From assembly GCA_963930645.1 (NCBI GenBank), contig OZ005651.1, positions 331,843,527-331,907,526 on the forward strand: a stretch of DNA of 64,000 nt, given 5' to 3'. Numbering within the stretch: position 1 is the first letter of the stretch; every line of letters starts with the position of its first letter. Source of the stretch: Salticus scenicus (taxonomy: Eukaryota > Arthropoda > Arachnida > Araneae > Salticidae). The position numbers and the translations under genes are program-made. Shown piece by piece: positions 10,817 to 23,343 of this stretch. The notes below the pieces were generated by a model. It made no database searches, was not told the origin of the DNA, and saw only the letters and a program-made list of their open reading frames with translations.

Positions 10817-11120
10817 AGTAGCGCAGCCAGAAAATTTCGATAGGGGGAAAATATGCATGCTTTAATAATAAACATGACATAATAAACATGCTTTATAGTC
10901 CAAAAAGAAAAACTATAAAGCATGCAGGGCCATTTGAAACCTATTTTATGTATATGCCCTGACTAACTCTAAGGTATGTGGGCTCCTCTTCTTTAAGGGG
11001 CCCACTCAGAATCGTATGCAGGTATTCTGCAACGTAAAGACCTTTTATGCCACTGCAAGCGTGGCCCCTAGAAAAAGCTTGCCCCGGGGCTCCAGGTAGT
11101 TTAAATCGGGCCCTATATGT
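10817..11120. mobile_element. hAT-like MITE fragments abutting the PLE 3' end
   Basis: The PLE stops at 10,816 and a sequence starting CAGTAGCGCAGCCAGAAAAT begins; its start resembles the complement of the right end of the MITE at 50,596. At 10,925-11,115 a second unit has ends CAGGGCCATTTGAAAC and (complement) AGGGCCCGATTTAAAC. The second unit also shares the interior block GCTTGCCCCGGGGCTCCAGG with the MITE at 52,803-52,959. No clear 8-bp target duplication was found. Confidence 0.5.
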
Positions 11121-11670
11121 GAGTTTTTTTTATACCTGTCATCATTTAATTTTTTAAAATTACAATTATTTTTCATAGAAATCATTGATCGTGTTTTCGT
11201 CCGATTTTATTTAATGAGGCCCACTATTATAAAAATCTGGTACGAAGTTTATCCAGAAATTGGATATATTTGACAGCTCTTTGTAGTTTTAGTCTATGGG
11301 ACTGATACACATACAGGCAGCAATTTTTTCACTTCATTTGTAAATTTTTTCTGGTTCAATAGATCGGTCCTCTTTTTTTAGGTTGTCATGGGCTACCACA
11401 TCTGAGAAATCTACCATACCTAACATAATTATAATAATTAAATTAAATAATAAGGGGGAAAATACTTTTCGAGTTATTTTAAGATTTTTGCATATCACAT
11501 TCTTTTCTTATTAAAAAGGGATGACCCTGACAGCACGATTCAAAGTCATATCCTCAAATTTCGAAATAAAATTAACATATTCAAATGCAAAACGGGGGTA
11601 AAATCTCTGAAAATGGACCAAAAATATCTTTACAAATCATTTCATGTTTTATTTTTACTTTCTCCGATAT
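11121..11670. other. AT-rich non-coding stretch
   Basis: I see no gene, repeat boundary or RNA here. It separates the hAT-like fragments from the TTAA-bounded element. Confidence 0.5.
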
Positions 11671-11674
11671 TTAA

Positions 11675-12552
11675 GGGGGAACAACACAGTAAAATTTTCG
11701 AAAAATGAAAAAAAAATTTATTGTATTTTTTGATAGCTTATACTTTTAAGATTATAATGCCAAAATATTAAATTGATTTTCGTTAAAATGTAGAAGTTAC
11801 AGCGTAATACGTAAAGCGCGTCATGCGACTCGTGACGCGCTTCAACATGTAGAAAATCATAGAAAATCTAGAAAAATCGCTGAAATAGCACGTGAGACTG
11901 CTAAAAATAATGAAGAAGAAACATCTTATGGACCTGGTATAGATGCATTGTAGTATTGTAAGCATTTTATAAATTATAAACGAATGATTTTTCATAAAAC
12001 TTTAAACGTGTTTTACTCGAAACCAAGTTTTTCAAAACGGCTGTCGCTCTAACTACTGTAATTTTTTACCGATTTGCTTCAAATTTTGACACCGTGTTCA
12101 CAGTACGTTTAGTTTTCGTTGCACGTAGGGGTTTTTTGATTTGATTTATAGTTTTTCAGTAATCCAAGAATATGTACTCCTTTTTTTGAATATTTTTTGA
12201 GTTTTTTTTAAACACTTCGCCATTTTGTGAAAAATTCAAATTTTCAAAAAAACCTACGTGCAACGAAAACTATATTTATATAGTTTAAAAAAATCTAAAC
12301 AGATTCAGTTTCGCATTCTTTTTACTCAAGTTATGCATACAGCCAATTATCGATAATTGCAAAACACAGTTTCAAAGATTGTGTTATATTAAAAATATCT
12401 TTTTTGATTTTTGTAATTTTTACATTTTAAAATGAAGATTAAGGTAAGTAGAATAAGACAAAAAAAATATATAATGTTTTATTTATCTCAATCATTGCAA
12501 AATTCATTTTAAAAAAATGTATTTTACAAAGCTTCTACTGTGTTGTTCCCCC
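11675..12552. mobile_element. TTAA-bounded (piggyBac-like) non-autonomous element
   Basis: The inverted ends GGGGGAACAACACAGTA (left, 11,675) and its complement ending TACTGTGTTGTTCCCCC (right, 12,552) lie directly inside TTAA at 11,671-11,674 and 12,553-12,556. TTAA target duplication is the hallmark of piggyBac elements. The interior (878 bp) has no transposase. It is inserted at the left edge of copy 2 of dispersed repeat A. Confidence 0.65.
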
Positions 12553-12556
12553 TTAA

Positions 12557-13300
12557 TAGAAGAAAATATTAGATTCGTGAAAAATTCTGACATCGTGTTT
12601 TCGATAGATTTACACGTTTTGCGAAGTCTAGAACACGATTTGAGCACTTTTAGAAAATGTCTGTCTGTGTGTGTGACAAAATTTTGTGGCAAATGTATTT
12701 CAGGAGTTACAGCACATAATTTCAGAAAATTTGATATATAGATGCACTTTGACATAAATTAGTGCCTATCAAATTTTGGGGGAAATTGTCCAACAGGTGG
12801 CGTTGTCATCCCACTTTTCTAAAATTTTAACGTGATAGTATCGGACAAAATTACGTATAAATACGTAAAGATAATTATTTTTTAATAATCATTATGAAAT
12901 TAAAAAAAAATAATAATTGTAATAAATAATGATAGTTAACTGAGGAAAAAATTGTATATGTAGGAGCAATGCTTTCGCCCCTGGAGGGAAGTCCCCCCCG
13001 AGTGAGGGGGACGAATTTTAATTTTGTGTATCTTTCAAAGAAGCACGTCCATACAATACCTTTAAAATGAATGGTTGAACCATCGACTTGCGATAATTTA
13101 AAATAAAGTTATCGATTTTTTTAATAAAAAAAAAAGGCTTTTTTTAAAGATGTCATATAGAGAATAAAATTGACTTTCTTTGTATATTTAATGTTATACT
13201 ATTATTTATTATATATTTAGGGTGTAAATCGTCTGCAATCATCGTCGAAGCTAATTTTAATAAATTACTTTTGCTGGTGAATTTGTATTAAAAAAAAAAA
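12557..13300. repeat. Dispersed repeat A, copy 2 (empty-site copy)
   Basis: Homologous to 350-506 plus 844-1,330. Around 12,725-12,760 it reads straight through (AAATTTGATATATAGATGCA), where copy 1 carries the 310-bp hammerhead insertion. It is followed by a poly-A run (13,289-13,307). No coding potential is visible. Confidence 0.65.
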
Positions 13301-13343
13301 AAAAAAAATGTATAAGAAAGTCATGCGGTGGCCGCAACATGCT

Positions 13344-13374
<31 letters not shown>

Positions 13375-14491
13375 CCCATACGGCAGTTACATAAATAAAA
13401 TATGAAAAATTCACATTGTGCACAGAATTGTGTATATAATTAGGAAAAGCTTAACAAGAAACCAACAAAATCTTGTATTGCTTGGCCATCATAAAACTTT
13501 CTTCCATATCATTCTAATGTATCTAGTTGTGTTTCTAAAGACTTGAACTGTTGTTGAAAGACTTAATAACTATCCCCAGTTTCTGCCTTGTTCTTCTATT
13601 TTTTTTAATTAAATTTTCTTTTTTTCAGCTTTCAGTTAATTTTTTGCGAGATTTTGTTTTGTTTGAATGTTTTGACAATTTTCCCGCAAACTTGGTCGAC
13701 AGAAAATGTCGGTTTCGAACCAAGGCTTTTTCAAATATCTAAAAGCCCTCGTTCGAACCCAGGTCACGCGTTTCGGAGTCTTCAGTGGCTTTCTCCAAAA
13801 CTCGCGTGAACACGGGCTAGAATCCTTTGAAACGACCAAATGGAGGGTACTCCAACATCAACACCATTTATCCCTCTTTGTTTAGCGAGTTCCTTTGTTA
13901 TAATTTTTATTTTTATTATTATTATTATTATTTTCTTCCTTCCTTTTTATTGAATGATGTGCAAGAATTTCGTTCCCGCAGTAACGCATGATCAATTGCA
14001 TATAATTTCACAAAATGTCTCATTTAGTTACATTGTGATAATTTGGAGCAAAAAAGATTATGAAATAATAGGTTTTCTACCATATTTTTTGAAAGATCTA
14101 CCACAGAATCTATCACGTGGAATTTGCTGAATTTTATATCAGTGATACTTACGTTATAATAATAATAATAATAACAACAATGATATCAACTGTTGGTCTA
14201 ACTTTTGTGTATATAGCTTAACAAGTGTTGTTGCAATGCTACAAATTTTTGAAAACTATATCTCAGAATCTATAAGATGTAATTGAACAAAAATAACTAT
14301 GCCAGTAATTTTATAAAAATGACTCTTGGTTTTTTTTTTTTTTTTTTTTTTTTTCTTTTCTGGCGTGGGATGTGCCAGAAAGTACTTTATTCATTATGTT
14401 TGAAAGATATAAATGAAAAATTTGTAATGACCCCCTTCATATCATAACAGTTTAATATTAAATTCAAATCCCAAACTGAAAAACTGTGAAC
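13301..14491. other. Non-coding; poly-T run and dispersed repeat B copy 1
   Basis: A poly-T tract of about 28 bases lies at about 13,347-13,374. Bases about 13,690-13,850 resemble 15,415-15,510 (shared TTTCTCCAAAACTC.CGTGAA, CCCAGGTC), a second dispersed repeat. A B-box-like GGGTTCGAAC occurs on the minus strand near 13,756. A (TTA)n run sits at about 13,913-13,932 and an (ATA)n run at 14,159-14,173. There are no genes. Confidence 0.5.
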
Positions 14492-14493
14492 TA

Positions 14494-14705
14494 CAGTCGG
14501 CAGCAAAAGTATCCGAGAACTAACAATAATCCGTTTAAAAAAAGTACACTTAATACTGCTTTGTTAAATAAATTCTTGTCGATTCATGTTCTTAGTCAGT
14601 CTAAGAACATGATTCGACAAGGATTTATTTAATAAAACAGTATTAAGTGTACTTTTTTGATATCGGAATTATTGGCTAGAGCTCGGATACTTTTGCTGCC
14701 GACTG
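14494..14705. mobile_element. 212-bp palindromic MITE with TA duplication
   Basis: The left end CAGTCGGCAGCAAAAGTATC and the right end GATACTTTTGCTGCCGACTG are perfect complements and are flanked by TA (14,492-14,493; 14,706-14,707). The palindrome continues almost to the centre (AGTGTACTTTTTT, TTAATACTG, TTCTTAGACTG). TA duplication and CAGT ends point to a Tc1/mariner-superfamily MITE. Confidence 0.85.
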
Positions 14706-14707
14706 TA

Positions 14708-16228
14708 CATGTCATTTTTCTCAAGGATAATTTTAAAATCCCATGCAACAATGCAGTAAGTTTAAGTTTTCCTCACAATGGAAAGGACAGAAAAAAGTAA
14801 TTAAATCACATTAAAGATATTAACTTTCATCCACAAATTTTGGTTCAAATCAAAAGTTTATCCAAAACAGTAAGAGTTTCTTTTAAAATTAAGTGCTTTA
14901 CTACCTATACCCCTTTCAGGATTTTGAATAAATTAAAATTGTACATAAATCTTAAATAGGAAAATTCGTTAAACATTATTTTAATTAAAAAAAAAAAAAA
15001 AAAAACTTTTAGATGATGAAGCATATATTTCTTTCTTTTCTTTTTTTTTTTTTTTTTTTAGATCCAACCAAGAAACATTTAACTCTAGACTCAGTTTTAA
15101 ACGTCTAAATTTGTACATGGGTTGAACTTATTGAAGATGAAAAATGCATAATACGAGTATAATTCCTTACAATTATATATTTGAAAAAATATTAAATAAA
15201 TAAGTGCATAAATAAACTATTTTTTAAGAAATACCAAATAAAATAAAGAACTTTAAATCTTATATTTGTAAATAAATTTAACTTTTTTTAATTAATGATT
15301 CATTTATTAAAATTTGAGATTAATTTTATTTCAGTTTTTCCACTTTCTGTTGATTTAGATCTATATATTTAACTATTGATTTACAACATTTAAAACTAGA
15401 CTTATCGTCCTTTTGAATGAGCCCAGGTCGTGCTCCTTTGTCTAGCCCTACAGTGTTTGTCGTTGTTTTCTCCAAAACTCACGTGAATACGGACTATACT
15501 CGGGGAAAGGATAACTTGACAGTGTGTATTAGCCTGTAGAAATTGCACATCCGCGAAAGAAAATACTATATTTAAGTGTAATAAACTTTTTCTCGATTTT
15601 TTTTTATTCTGGTAAACTGAAAAAGAATTAACTATTTAAACTAAACATATTTATGTTAACACATGGAATTCTTTGTAATAGATAAGCATAAAATTTATAT
15701 CAATGTATTGTTTCGCGAAGAAAGTCTGTTAGCGAAATATTGGCGGAAGAGGGAATACCGGAAGCAACCTTTTAACCCCTATTGTGAGTGCAAAACAGTT
15801 TGGTGGGGCTAATAGATTACTTTATTTTCGAAAATTTGAAGATAATTAATGCACAGTCCGCTTCTTTAATTTCACAACTGTTAAAAATAGAGTAAAAATT
15901 TTGACGGATTTGAACTTTTGGGAAATTTTCACACCAGATTCACACCAAATATGTCAATGAAATATTCAAGCTAACAGGAATAAGGAAAAATATTTTTCGA
16001 CAAATACTTTTTCTTTTTCGTTATTATTATTACATTGATAATATAATTTCAATTCGTTTACGCATTGTTATATAAAATATTTTTATTTCCAATACAAACA
16101 ACTAATAGTGTTTACATTAATTTATACTATGCACTATATACTAAAGATTTTACTTTTTTTTTTTTTTTCTGGAACAGAACAATAAAAGAAAAACATAATT
16201 ATCTTTAATAATAATAATAATAATAATT

Positions 16229-16299
<71 letters not shown>

Positions 16300-16303
16300 C
16301 TTA
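14708..16303. other. Non-coding; homopolymers, repeat B copy 2, (TA)n
   Basis: Bases 15,415-15,510 are repeat B copy 2. Long A/T homopolymers lie near 14,985-15,005 and 15,041-15,059. A (TA)n microsatellite of more than 60 bases (about 16,231-16,295) directly precedes the next MITE. No gene is visible. Confidence 0.5.
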
Positions 16304-16305
16304 TA

Positions 16306-16500
16306 CAGTGGAACACCCTTTATACGTTTCTCATTTATACGTTTTTCTCATTTATACGTTTTTCGACTTCGGTCCCAAATCATTCCATTGAATTCTAATG
16401 TTAAAATATTTCATTTATACGACACAAGTAAATTTTTAATTTCACTTATACGTTTTTTCTTTCTCCTTGTAGAATCCCAAGTTTGAGAATTGAGTTCCAG

Positions 16501-16536
<36 letters not shown>

Positions 16537-17268
16537 TAAATGCTCTTTATGTTTTATTCTTTTTTTTTTTTTTTTTTTTCGATTATTTTTTCTTAGAACT
16601 ATAGTAACAAAGTGCGGCTATAGAACAAAGTGCTACCTGCATCGATAGCCTGGGGGAAGGGGGGTTAGAGAAATTTTCAGAGATAAGCAGTTGGCGACTG
16701 GGTTGAATGGTACAAGTAGAATGATACAAGTAGCCAGTGACCACTTGAAGACCTCCCACTTTTTCTTTTAATTGATTCCAGGAATGGAGTATGAAAGAAA
16801 AAAAGCCCACAACTTTATAGGCATTTTGTAAACTTGAAGATTTATTACTCACTTCCGCTGGGCGACTTGGAAGATTTTCTTATGTTTATTTGACATTACG
16901 GTTGGAGAAACATTTTTTTTTTCTTTCCTTCCTTTTAATCGTTTGCAAAAAGGTCATCTTCGTTTAGAAAACAAAAGGCTTTGTCTTTAAACGTTAAAAT
17001 CAAAATCTTGAAAAAAAAAAATTCTGAATTTCTATATTTTTAATTATTTAATTTTTATTCAACCTTTTAAAAATATTTTAAATATAATTAAAAATATATC
17101 TTATTCGAATAAATGCAAAGGAAATCATGAAAATTGATTAGACTTTTATTATTAATATGATACTTTATTGTGTATTAATGTTAAAACGAATTTTCAGTTG
17201 TACGTTTTTTTCAGTTATACGTTTTTTAGGAACGGTCCCTTGAAAAACGTATAAACGGTGCTCCACTG
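16306..17268. mobile_element. 963-bp pogo/Tigger-type MITE
   Basis: The ends CAGTGGAACACCCTTTATAC and (complement) CAGTGGAGCACCGTTTATAC are flanked by TA (16,304-16,305; 17,269-17,270). Subterminal tandem motifs of TATACGTTTTT type repeat on both sides (CATTTATACG at 16,330-16,440, CAGTTATACG at 17,195-17,225). The interior contains a poly-A and a poly-T run (16,507-16,582) and no transposase. The 89-codon minus frame inside is not credible. Confidence 0.8.
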
Positions 17269-17270
17269 TA

Positions 17271-20200
17271 TATGTAAAATTTATATATAAATGGGAGACA
17301 GATCATTTATTTAAAGCCGAAATTACATAATTAGCAAGCATTACATTGTAAAACAAATTTTATTTTAATGGATATTTACTTAAAGAAAATTAATTGGGAA
17401 ATAAATACTGTTTGAGACTTTATAACAAGTTGATCGATACCTTGGAGAGGAATTACAAAATTTTAAAGATATGTAGAGCAATTATGTAGGATTTTCTATA
17501 TTGCAGTTTAAAATATTTACTTTTAAAGATATCATTATAAAAAATTTTGATTAGAAAAAGTAAGAAAAAAGTAAAAAAAGTAAGAATTCATTGAATAGAA
17601 TTATTACTTATAATTCTGTGGATTTAGTTGGTAAAATAATTTCATCAAGTGAATAAAAACTACATTATTTAACAAAAATAATAAATTAAATTAAATTAAA
17701 AATAAATAAATAAATAAATAAAGGCTGATAGTGGTCAAGTGAATTGAAATGAAATTTAAATTCTGTCCTACTCATAGTATAATTTTGTGAAAGTGGCCTA
17801 TTTATTTATTGTGTATGCATGAAAATGTACTCCTGGCACTGCCTGCTTTAATCAAGGTAGTCTACCGCAAAATTTTAACGACGCAATTATTATTATTATT
17901 ATCGGCTCTTTAAAAGAAATAGTTCTCTCGTCCTTATAAATCTATCTTTTGAGATTTGAATTTAGAGCCAAGAGCCTCCTAAATTCATAAAAATGCCTCG
18001 AAGTTCTTCCAAAAGCTACACAAAAGTCAAAAACTTATTTTCAGATAGCTAAAATAATTCCAAATATGGCTACAAAATTGGTATTCATTCAATTGCTAAG
18101 TTTTTCAGTATCAAGTATGACGGAATTTTGACTCATTTTCTGCAATTGCTCTACATAATTTACTACAATAGTTATTTTTCGATTTAAATATACAAATATC
18201 CTTAAAAAAATGGGAGGGGGTTCTTAACTTTGTTTATAAATTGTAGCCCTTTGAAACAGTTACCATATAAATTTCTGTCGAACATTATCTCTCAATTTTA
18301 CCTTTAATATTTTTTTAACTGTGCCAAAGGGAAAACAAAATCACAAAATAAAAAGATAAATCGTTTTATTTAGTCTATGCTGTCGGAAAGAAATAGTCCT
18401 CAATAAAAAAGTGGAAACATTGTTTCTGAAAATTTTAAGATTGCTTTTAAATTTAATATCACACATTAATATCAAAGCATGCTTATCCATTTAATAAATC
18501 AAAATAAATTGAAAAATGCGTGAAATGACATGCTTTCATTCCTATTCCAAAGAATCGAATAACGTAACATTTCCCTCTTTCTCATCTATAAAAATCTCAT
18601 TCCAACCTCCTAAAAATGCTATGAAAATAAATGTTTCAACTCAGTTTTTAAAAATAGCAGTCGCAAAGGTGTGTGTTTATCAGTATTAAATAAATACATC
18701 AAGACAAATCCTATTTACTAGTAAATTAAAATTCGCTTCCCTTTCATATAAATTGTAAGTTTCTTAATTTTATTCAGAAATAAATATATAAAAATTCTCA
18801 TATTCACATTTAGCATAAAAATTCGGGATACAGACAAAATGAATGTATAAACAAATTGTAAACAGAGATTCCCTCTGCATATGAAAATTCACTATATTTA
18901 TTTTAAATTAATATTTTTTAAATATCTTCATAAAAGCTTTAAACTATTTCCACTTTCTCATTTTTTTACTGCTTTTAACATTTACTGATTAACCGGTAAA
19001 TAATAATGCAAATTGAAAATCTATTACGTTTTGTTCATTTAGAACTTTTTGTTCATTTTCTCCACAGAAGATACTGTCATTTAAAAATGACAGTTTAAAT
19101 CTTATGATAAAATAATTTTTCTGCCAAAATATATTCGAAATATTTTAAAAGTATATTTTTAAATTATATATATATATATATAATAATCAGTTTCTCTTTA
19201 AAGAAAACAAAGACAAAAAATGTACATTCAGATAATATTTTATTTAATTTTTTCCTTTTTCAAAATATTTAAGTATTAACCTTTTTGTTTTGTTTTTCTC
19301 TCAAGGTAAAATGTAGTATACTATATAATTTGCAGTAATATGGATTTACAATAAATTGTAAGTAATGAATTTAGTGTAAATTCATTTATAAAGAAACTAA
19401 AAAATATACTCTGAAAAAATATTTTTACTTTAATCGAAAAAAAGAAAAAGAAAAAAATTTCCGAAATCATCGCCCGATATCGCAACCCAATTAACGCCAA
19501 GTGCGTAAACAGGTCTCTGTAGCCTTTGCAATACTGACAAGTTATGCATTCCCCGAGTATAGAATCATTCAGAAAGACCAGAGGGCATTCCACTCAGCTC
19601 TAAATCCCCATAGAAGATAATCGGACTTAACCCTACTCCAATACAATTTTTTTTAACATCTGTAATTTGAATTTATAATTAAACCATTTAAAACATGAAC
19701 AGAAAAGTGCTTACCTTTTTTGTCTAAAAAACAAAATCAAAATCTGTAACTGGCTGAGAAACTTTTAAATTGTTTCATTGATTCTGAACTTCTCGGAGAA
19801 GTCTTCTCCCAAACTGACCCTCGTCTATAATCCCTTTTTCTTAGAAATTCTAGATGTATGTAAACAAAGAAAAATTTCAGGAATACTTACCAACGGCGAC
19901 CTGTGTGGGGTGTCGTCTGGTCTGAAGAATGAATAATAGCGCACAACACATGTTGCCGCAAAGCCGACATAACGCGAGAGATCAAAAACAGGGATTTCAA
20001 CTCCAATTTTAAGAGATCATTGTTCCCATGTTTCCAGTTTCAAAATAATTTGTCACCTTCCGTGAAAAGGTAATTTAGTGCTTTGACGCTAGAATCAGAT
20101 GTTTTCTGAAAACTGTTACACCCGAGCTTGCCGAAAAACATTCTTTCAAAAAAGGATAATGTAATTCGCCCCTTGGATACTTTCTGAAGAAATTTAAGTG

Positions 20201-20490
20201 AAAATCAAGTATGTATTGTGAAACAATTTTGTTAGTATACTCATATATAGGGTTAGAGTGGATTTATGAGATATATACTATGTTAATTTAATATGTTTAA
20301 AGAGAAGAGAGAATGTAATAAGACAATAAGCCTTTTATAAAAGAAAAAATCTGGAGTGACTCCACTCGATTTTCCGAACTTTAAGTAATTAATGGCTGTA
20401 TAAATAAAGTAAGCAAAGTCGTTAAATAAACAAAAATGAAAATTATAATACGATGTTTGAGTATACTGTTTCATTTTACACTATTTCTCT
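17271..20490. other. Non-coding, AT-rich intergenic DNA
   Basis: I find no gene, RNA or bounded repeat. A (TA)n run lies at about 19,168-19,182. Short open frames are AT-rich chance frames without domain character. Confidence 0.5.
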
Positions 20491-20496
20491 TCACAT

Positions 20497-21700
20497 AATT
20501 TGAGCCCATAGATCATAATGATAAAGAATTTTTTGTTGTGTCCCTGTAAAAATCAATAAGGGTTTAACTCACCAAAATCTATACAGTTTGTGCGACTGTG
20601 ACCTATAATATGTGTACAAATTTTCAGCTCAATCGAATTAGGCGTTTAGGCACCATCACACTTTAAATAATTTGAGCTCATAAGCCATATACTGATAAAG
20701 AATGTTTCGTTGTGGTGTCCCTGTAAAAAAACTACAAGTGCTAGATTCTACAAAATTCTTACCCCTCGTGTGACGGTGATCTATAATATGTATATAAATT
20801 TTCAATTCAGTCCAATAAGGCATTTAAACGCTATCGTACTTAAGTAATTTCTACCCATAGGCTATAATTAGAATTTTTCTTTGTCTCCATAAAAAAAAAG
20901 GGCTAAATTTACCAAATTCATTTGGGTTCGTGCTACGGTGACCTATAACATACGTATCAACTTTCAGCTCATTTGAACTTAATCCCTATCGTGTTCACTC
21001 ACATATATTGACTCACATTACAAAGCCGTTATCGCACATAAAAGTTTTGGGCCCATAGCCTATAATGATAAAGAATTTTTCTTTGTGTCATTTTAGTAAA
21101 GCTGTACGTGCTAGATTCACTAAAATCTACACTGTTTGTGCGATGGAGACCCATAACTTGTGTATAAATTTTCACCTCTATTGAATAAGGCATATAGATG
21201 CTATAAGTTCTATATTTTATTTCACTAAAGATTTTTTCTGAATTTTATTATAATTATTTAAATTTATGCCTCCACCCCTTCTTTTTTTACTGATTGCGGG
21301 ACTCTGAACGGTTTACCGTATTTTGGGGGACGCCCTGCTTCCTTTACGCCGTCCGGACTTGTCAACGCATGCAATAGCTTTCTCTGTTGCACTTAGGATA
21401 TTTCAAGGAGTTAAAAATTTTATTTTATTTTATTTATTTTTTTTACTCCTGGTGCTTCACTCTGAGAAATCTCTGCTCACGCGTGGAATAAAGCACTCAC
21501 GTTGAAGTTGACTTTAAAAAAAGTTGGGCCCATAGGACATAATGATAAGAAATTTTTCTTTGTGTCTCTGTAAGAAAAAAAAAACTATAAGGACTAAATT
21601 CATCAAAATCAATAGGGTTCTTGCTAAAGTGAATTAGAGCATACGTACACACTTTCAACTTATTGAAACAAAACTTTTAGATGCTATCGTGTTCACTCGC
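20497..21700. repeat. Degenerate ~180-bp tandem repeat
   Basis: At least four consecutive diverged monomers start near 20,499, 20,671, 20,849 and 21,045, with a fifth near 21,523. Each begins TTTGRGCCCATAG..TATAATGATAAAGAAT, followed by TTTGTGTC, a CTAGATTCA-like block, GTGACCTATAA and TTTTCA.CTCA. Unrelated sequence of about 280 bp, including a TTTTA-rich run, separates monomers four and five. The period is about 171-196 bp. Confidence 0.65.
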
Positions 21701-21750
21701 AGGCACACACATACATATTTATATACATACATCACCGTAAATACAGCAAA

Positions 21751-21863
21751 AATGAACTTAAGGAACCTCAAATCGTGTAGAAAATTGAAACTTCAAATTG
21801 TTGCAGTCGGATTATTTGGCATAATTACAATACTTTTCTTACATACGTATGTTTGGAAAGTAA
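21751..21863 (+). CDS. Candidate first coding exon of a type II membrane protein
   Basis: An ATG in good context (AGCAAAAATGA) opens a frame with a short basic N-terminus (MNLRNLKSCRKLKLQ) and a single hydrophobic stretch (IVAVGLFGIITILFLHTYVW). That is the layout of a signal anchor in Golgi glycosyl- or sulfotransferases. The frame then reaches a possible splice donor (TGGAAAGTAAAAA) at about 21,863. Beyond it the frame continues to 21,964 without protein-like character. I could not find a second exon, and the area is rich in repeats, so this may be chance. The enzyme identity is unknown. Confidence 0.35.
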
Positions 21864-22062
21864 AAATATGTCGATTTTTCTACAAATTTCTGGTCGAATT
21901 TTTATATGTAATGCCAGGGCCTGCTGGACTTCATGTAAGGTCTGAGGCATACATGCTTTCTTAGACTCACGCCAGTACTTGACGATGTGAAAATAGTTGA
22001 AAAAGTGACCAAAATTTTTGTACACAGAACAAATAGTGATCAAATAATCACAAAAGAAATTA

Positions 22063-23341
22063 TTGGGTTGGCAATTAAGTAATTGCGGATTTCACTCATA
22101 GATGGCGTCAGTTGAATTTTTTGGTTTGCAGACGTAGTACAAATGTTCACACATTTGTTATTTGATAGTTGGCAATTTAGCTGTCAATCAGTAAAAAAAG
22201 TTTTTTGATCGGTTGCGTAGTTTTCGTTTGGCGTTCGTTGAAAAATGGAAAATCAAAAGGAACATTTTCGTCATATTTTGCTTTTTTATTTCCGCAAAGG
22301 GAAAAACGCATCGCAAGCTCATAAAAAGTTATGTGCTGTTTATGGTGACGAAGCCTTAAAAGAACGGCAGTGTCAAAATTGGTTTGCCAAATTTTGTTCT
22401 GGTGATTTTTCACTCAAAGATGAAAAACGCTCTGGTCGTCCAGTTGAAGTTGATGACGCCCTAATCAAAGCAATAATCGATTCGGATCGTCACAGTACAA
22501 CACGTGAGATTGCAGAGAAGCTTCATGTATCACATACATGCATTGAAAATCACTTTAAACAACTTGGCTATGTCCAAAAACTCGATACATGGGTTCCTCA
22601 CGAACTGAAAGAAACGCATTAACGCAACGCATTAACAGCTGCGTTTTGCTAAAGAAACGTAATGAAAATGACCCATTTTTAAAACGACTGATAACTGACG
22701 ATGAAAAATGGGTTGTTTACAACAATATCAAGCGGAAAAGATCGTGGAGCAGGCCAGGTGAACCAACTCAAACATCAAAAGCTGATATTCATCAAAAGAA
22801 GGTTTTGTTATCAGTTTGGTGGGATTACAAAGGAATTGTCTACTTTGAACTCTTACCACCCAACTGAACGATCAATTCTGCTGTCTACATTGAACAACTA
22901 ACGAAATTAAACAATGCAGTTGAAGAAAAGCGGCCCGAATTGACAAATCGAAAAGGTGTTGCATTCCATCATGACAATGCAAGGCCACACACATCTTTGG
23001 TCACTCGGCAAAAATTATTGGAGCTTGGTTGGGATGTTTTGCTACATCCACCGTATAGTCCTGACCTTGCACCATCTGATTACTTTTTGTTTCAATCTTT
23101 ACAAAACTCCTTGAATGGTAAAAATTTCAATAATGATGATGATGTCAAATCGTACTGATTCAGTTTTTTGCTAATAAAAACCAGAAGTTTTATGAACGTG
23201 GGATTATGATGCTGCCTGAAAGATGGCAAAAGGTCATTGATCAAAATGGGCAATACATTACAGAATAAAGTTATTTAGTTCCATGGAAAAATTGTCTTTG
23301 ATTTTCTAAAAAAATCTGCAATTACTTAGTTGCCAACCCAA
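22063..23341 (+). mobile_element. Full-length mariner element
   Basis: The ends TTGGGTTGGCAATTAAGTAA and (complement) TTGGGTTGGCAACTAAGTAA are flanked by TA at 22,061-22,062 and 23,342-23,343. The length of 1,279 bp is normal for mariner. It carries one transposase reading frame broken by a small local duplication, a stop and a late frameshift, so it is full length but dead. Confidence 0.95.
22245..23268 (+). pseudogene. Mariner transposase (frameshifted)
   Basis: The N-terminal frame (22,245-22,622) has the mariner helix-turn-helix: HILLFYFRKGKNASQAHK, QCQNWFAKFCSGDFSLKD, RSGRPVEVDD. A duplicated ACGCATTAAC at about 22,615-22,637 shifts the frame. The next part (22,589-22,867) has the first catalytic region, ITDDEKWVVYNN. 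A stop near 22,865 and a further shift lead to the second Asp (HHDNARPHTS) and the mariner signature HPPYSPDLAPSDYFLF; the last frame ends QNGQYITE near 23,268. Both Asp regions and the third D of the signature are recognisable as DD34D. The protein would cut and paste the element, but three breaks make it inactive. Confidence 0.9.
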
Positions 23342-23343
23342 TA

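Noticed and set aside
16583..16852. 89-codon minus frame inside the pogo-type MITE
   Set aside because: No domain; ends in poly-A-derived lysines; sits inside a non-autonomous element.
20497..21700. CRISPR-like array
   Set aside because: Repeats are long, diverged and without unique spacers; the DNA is eukaryotic.
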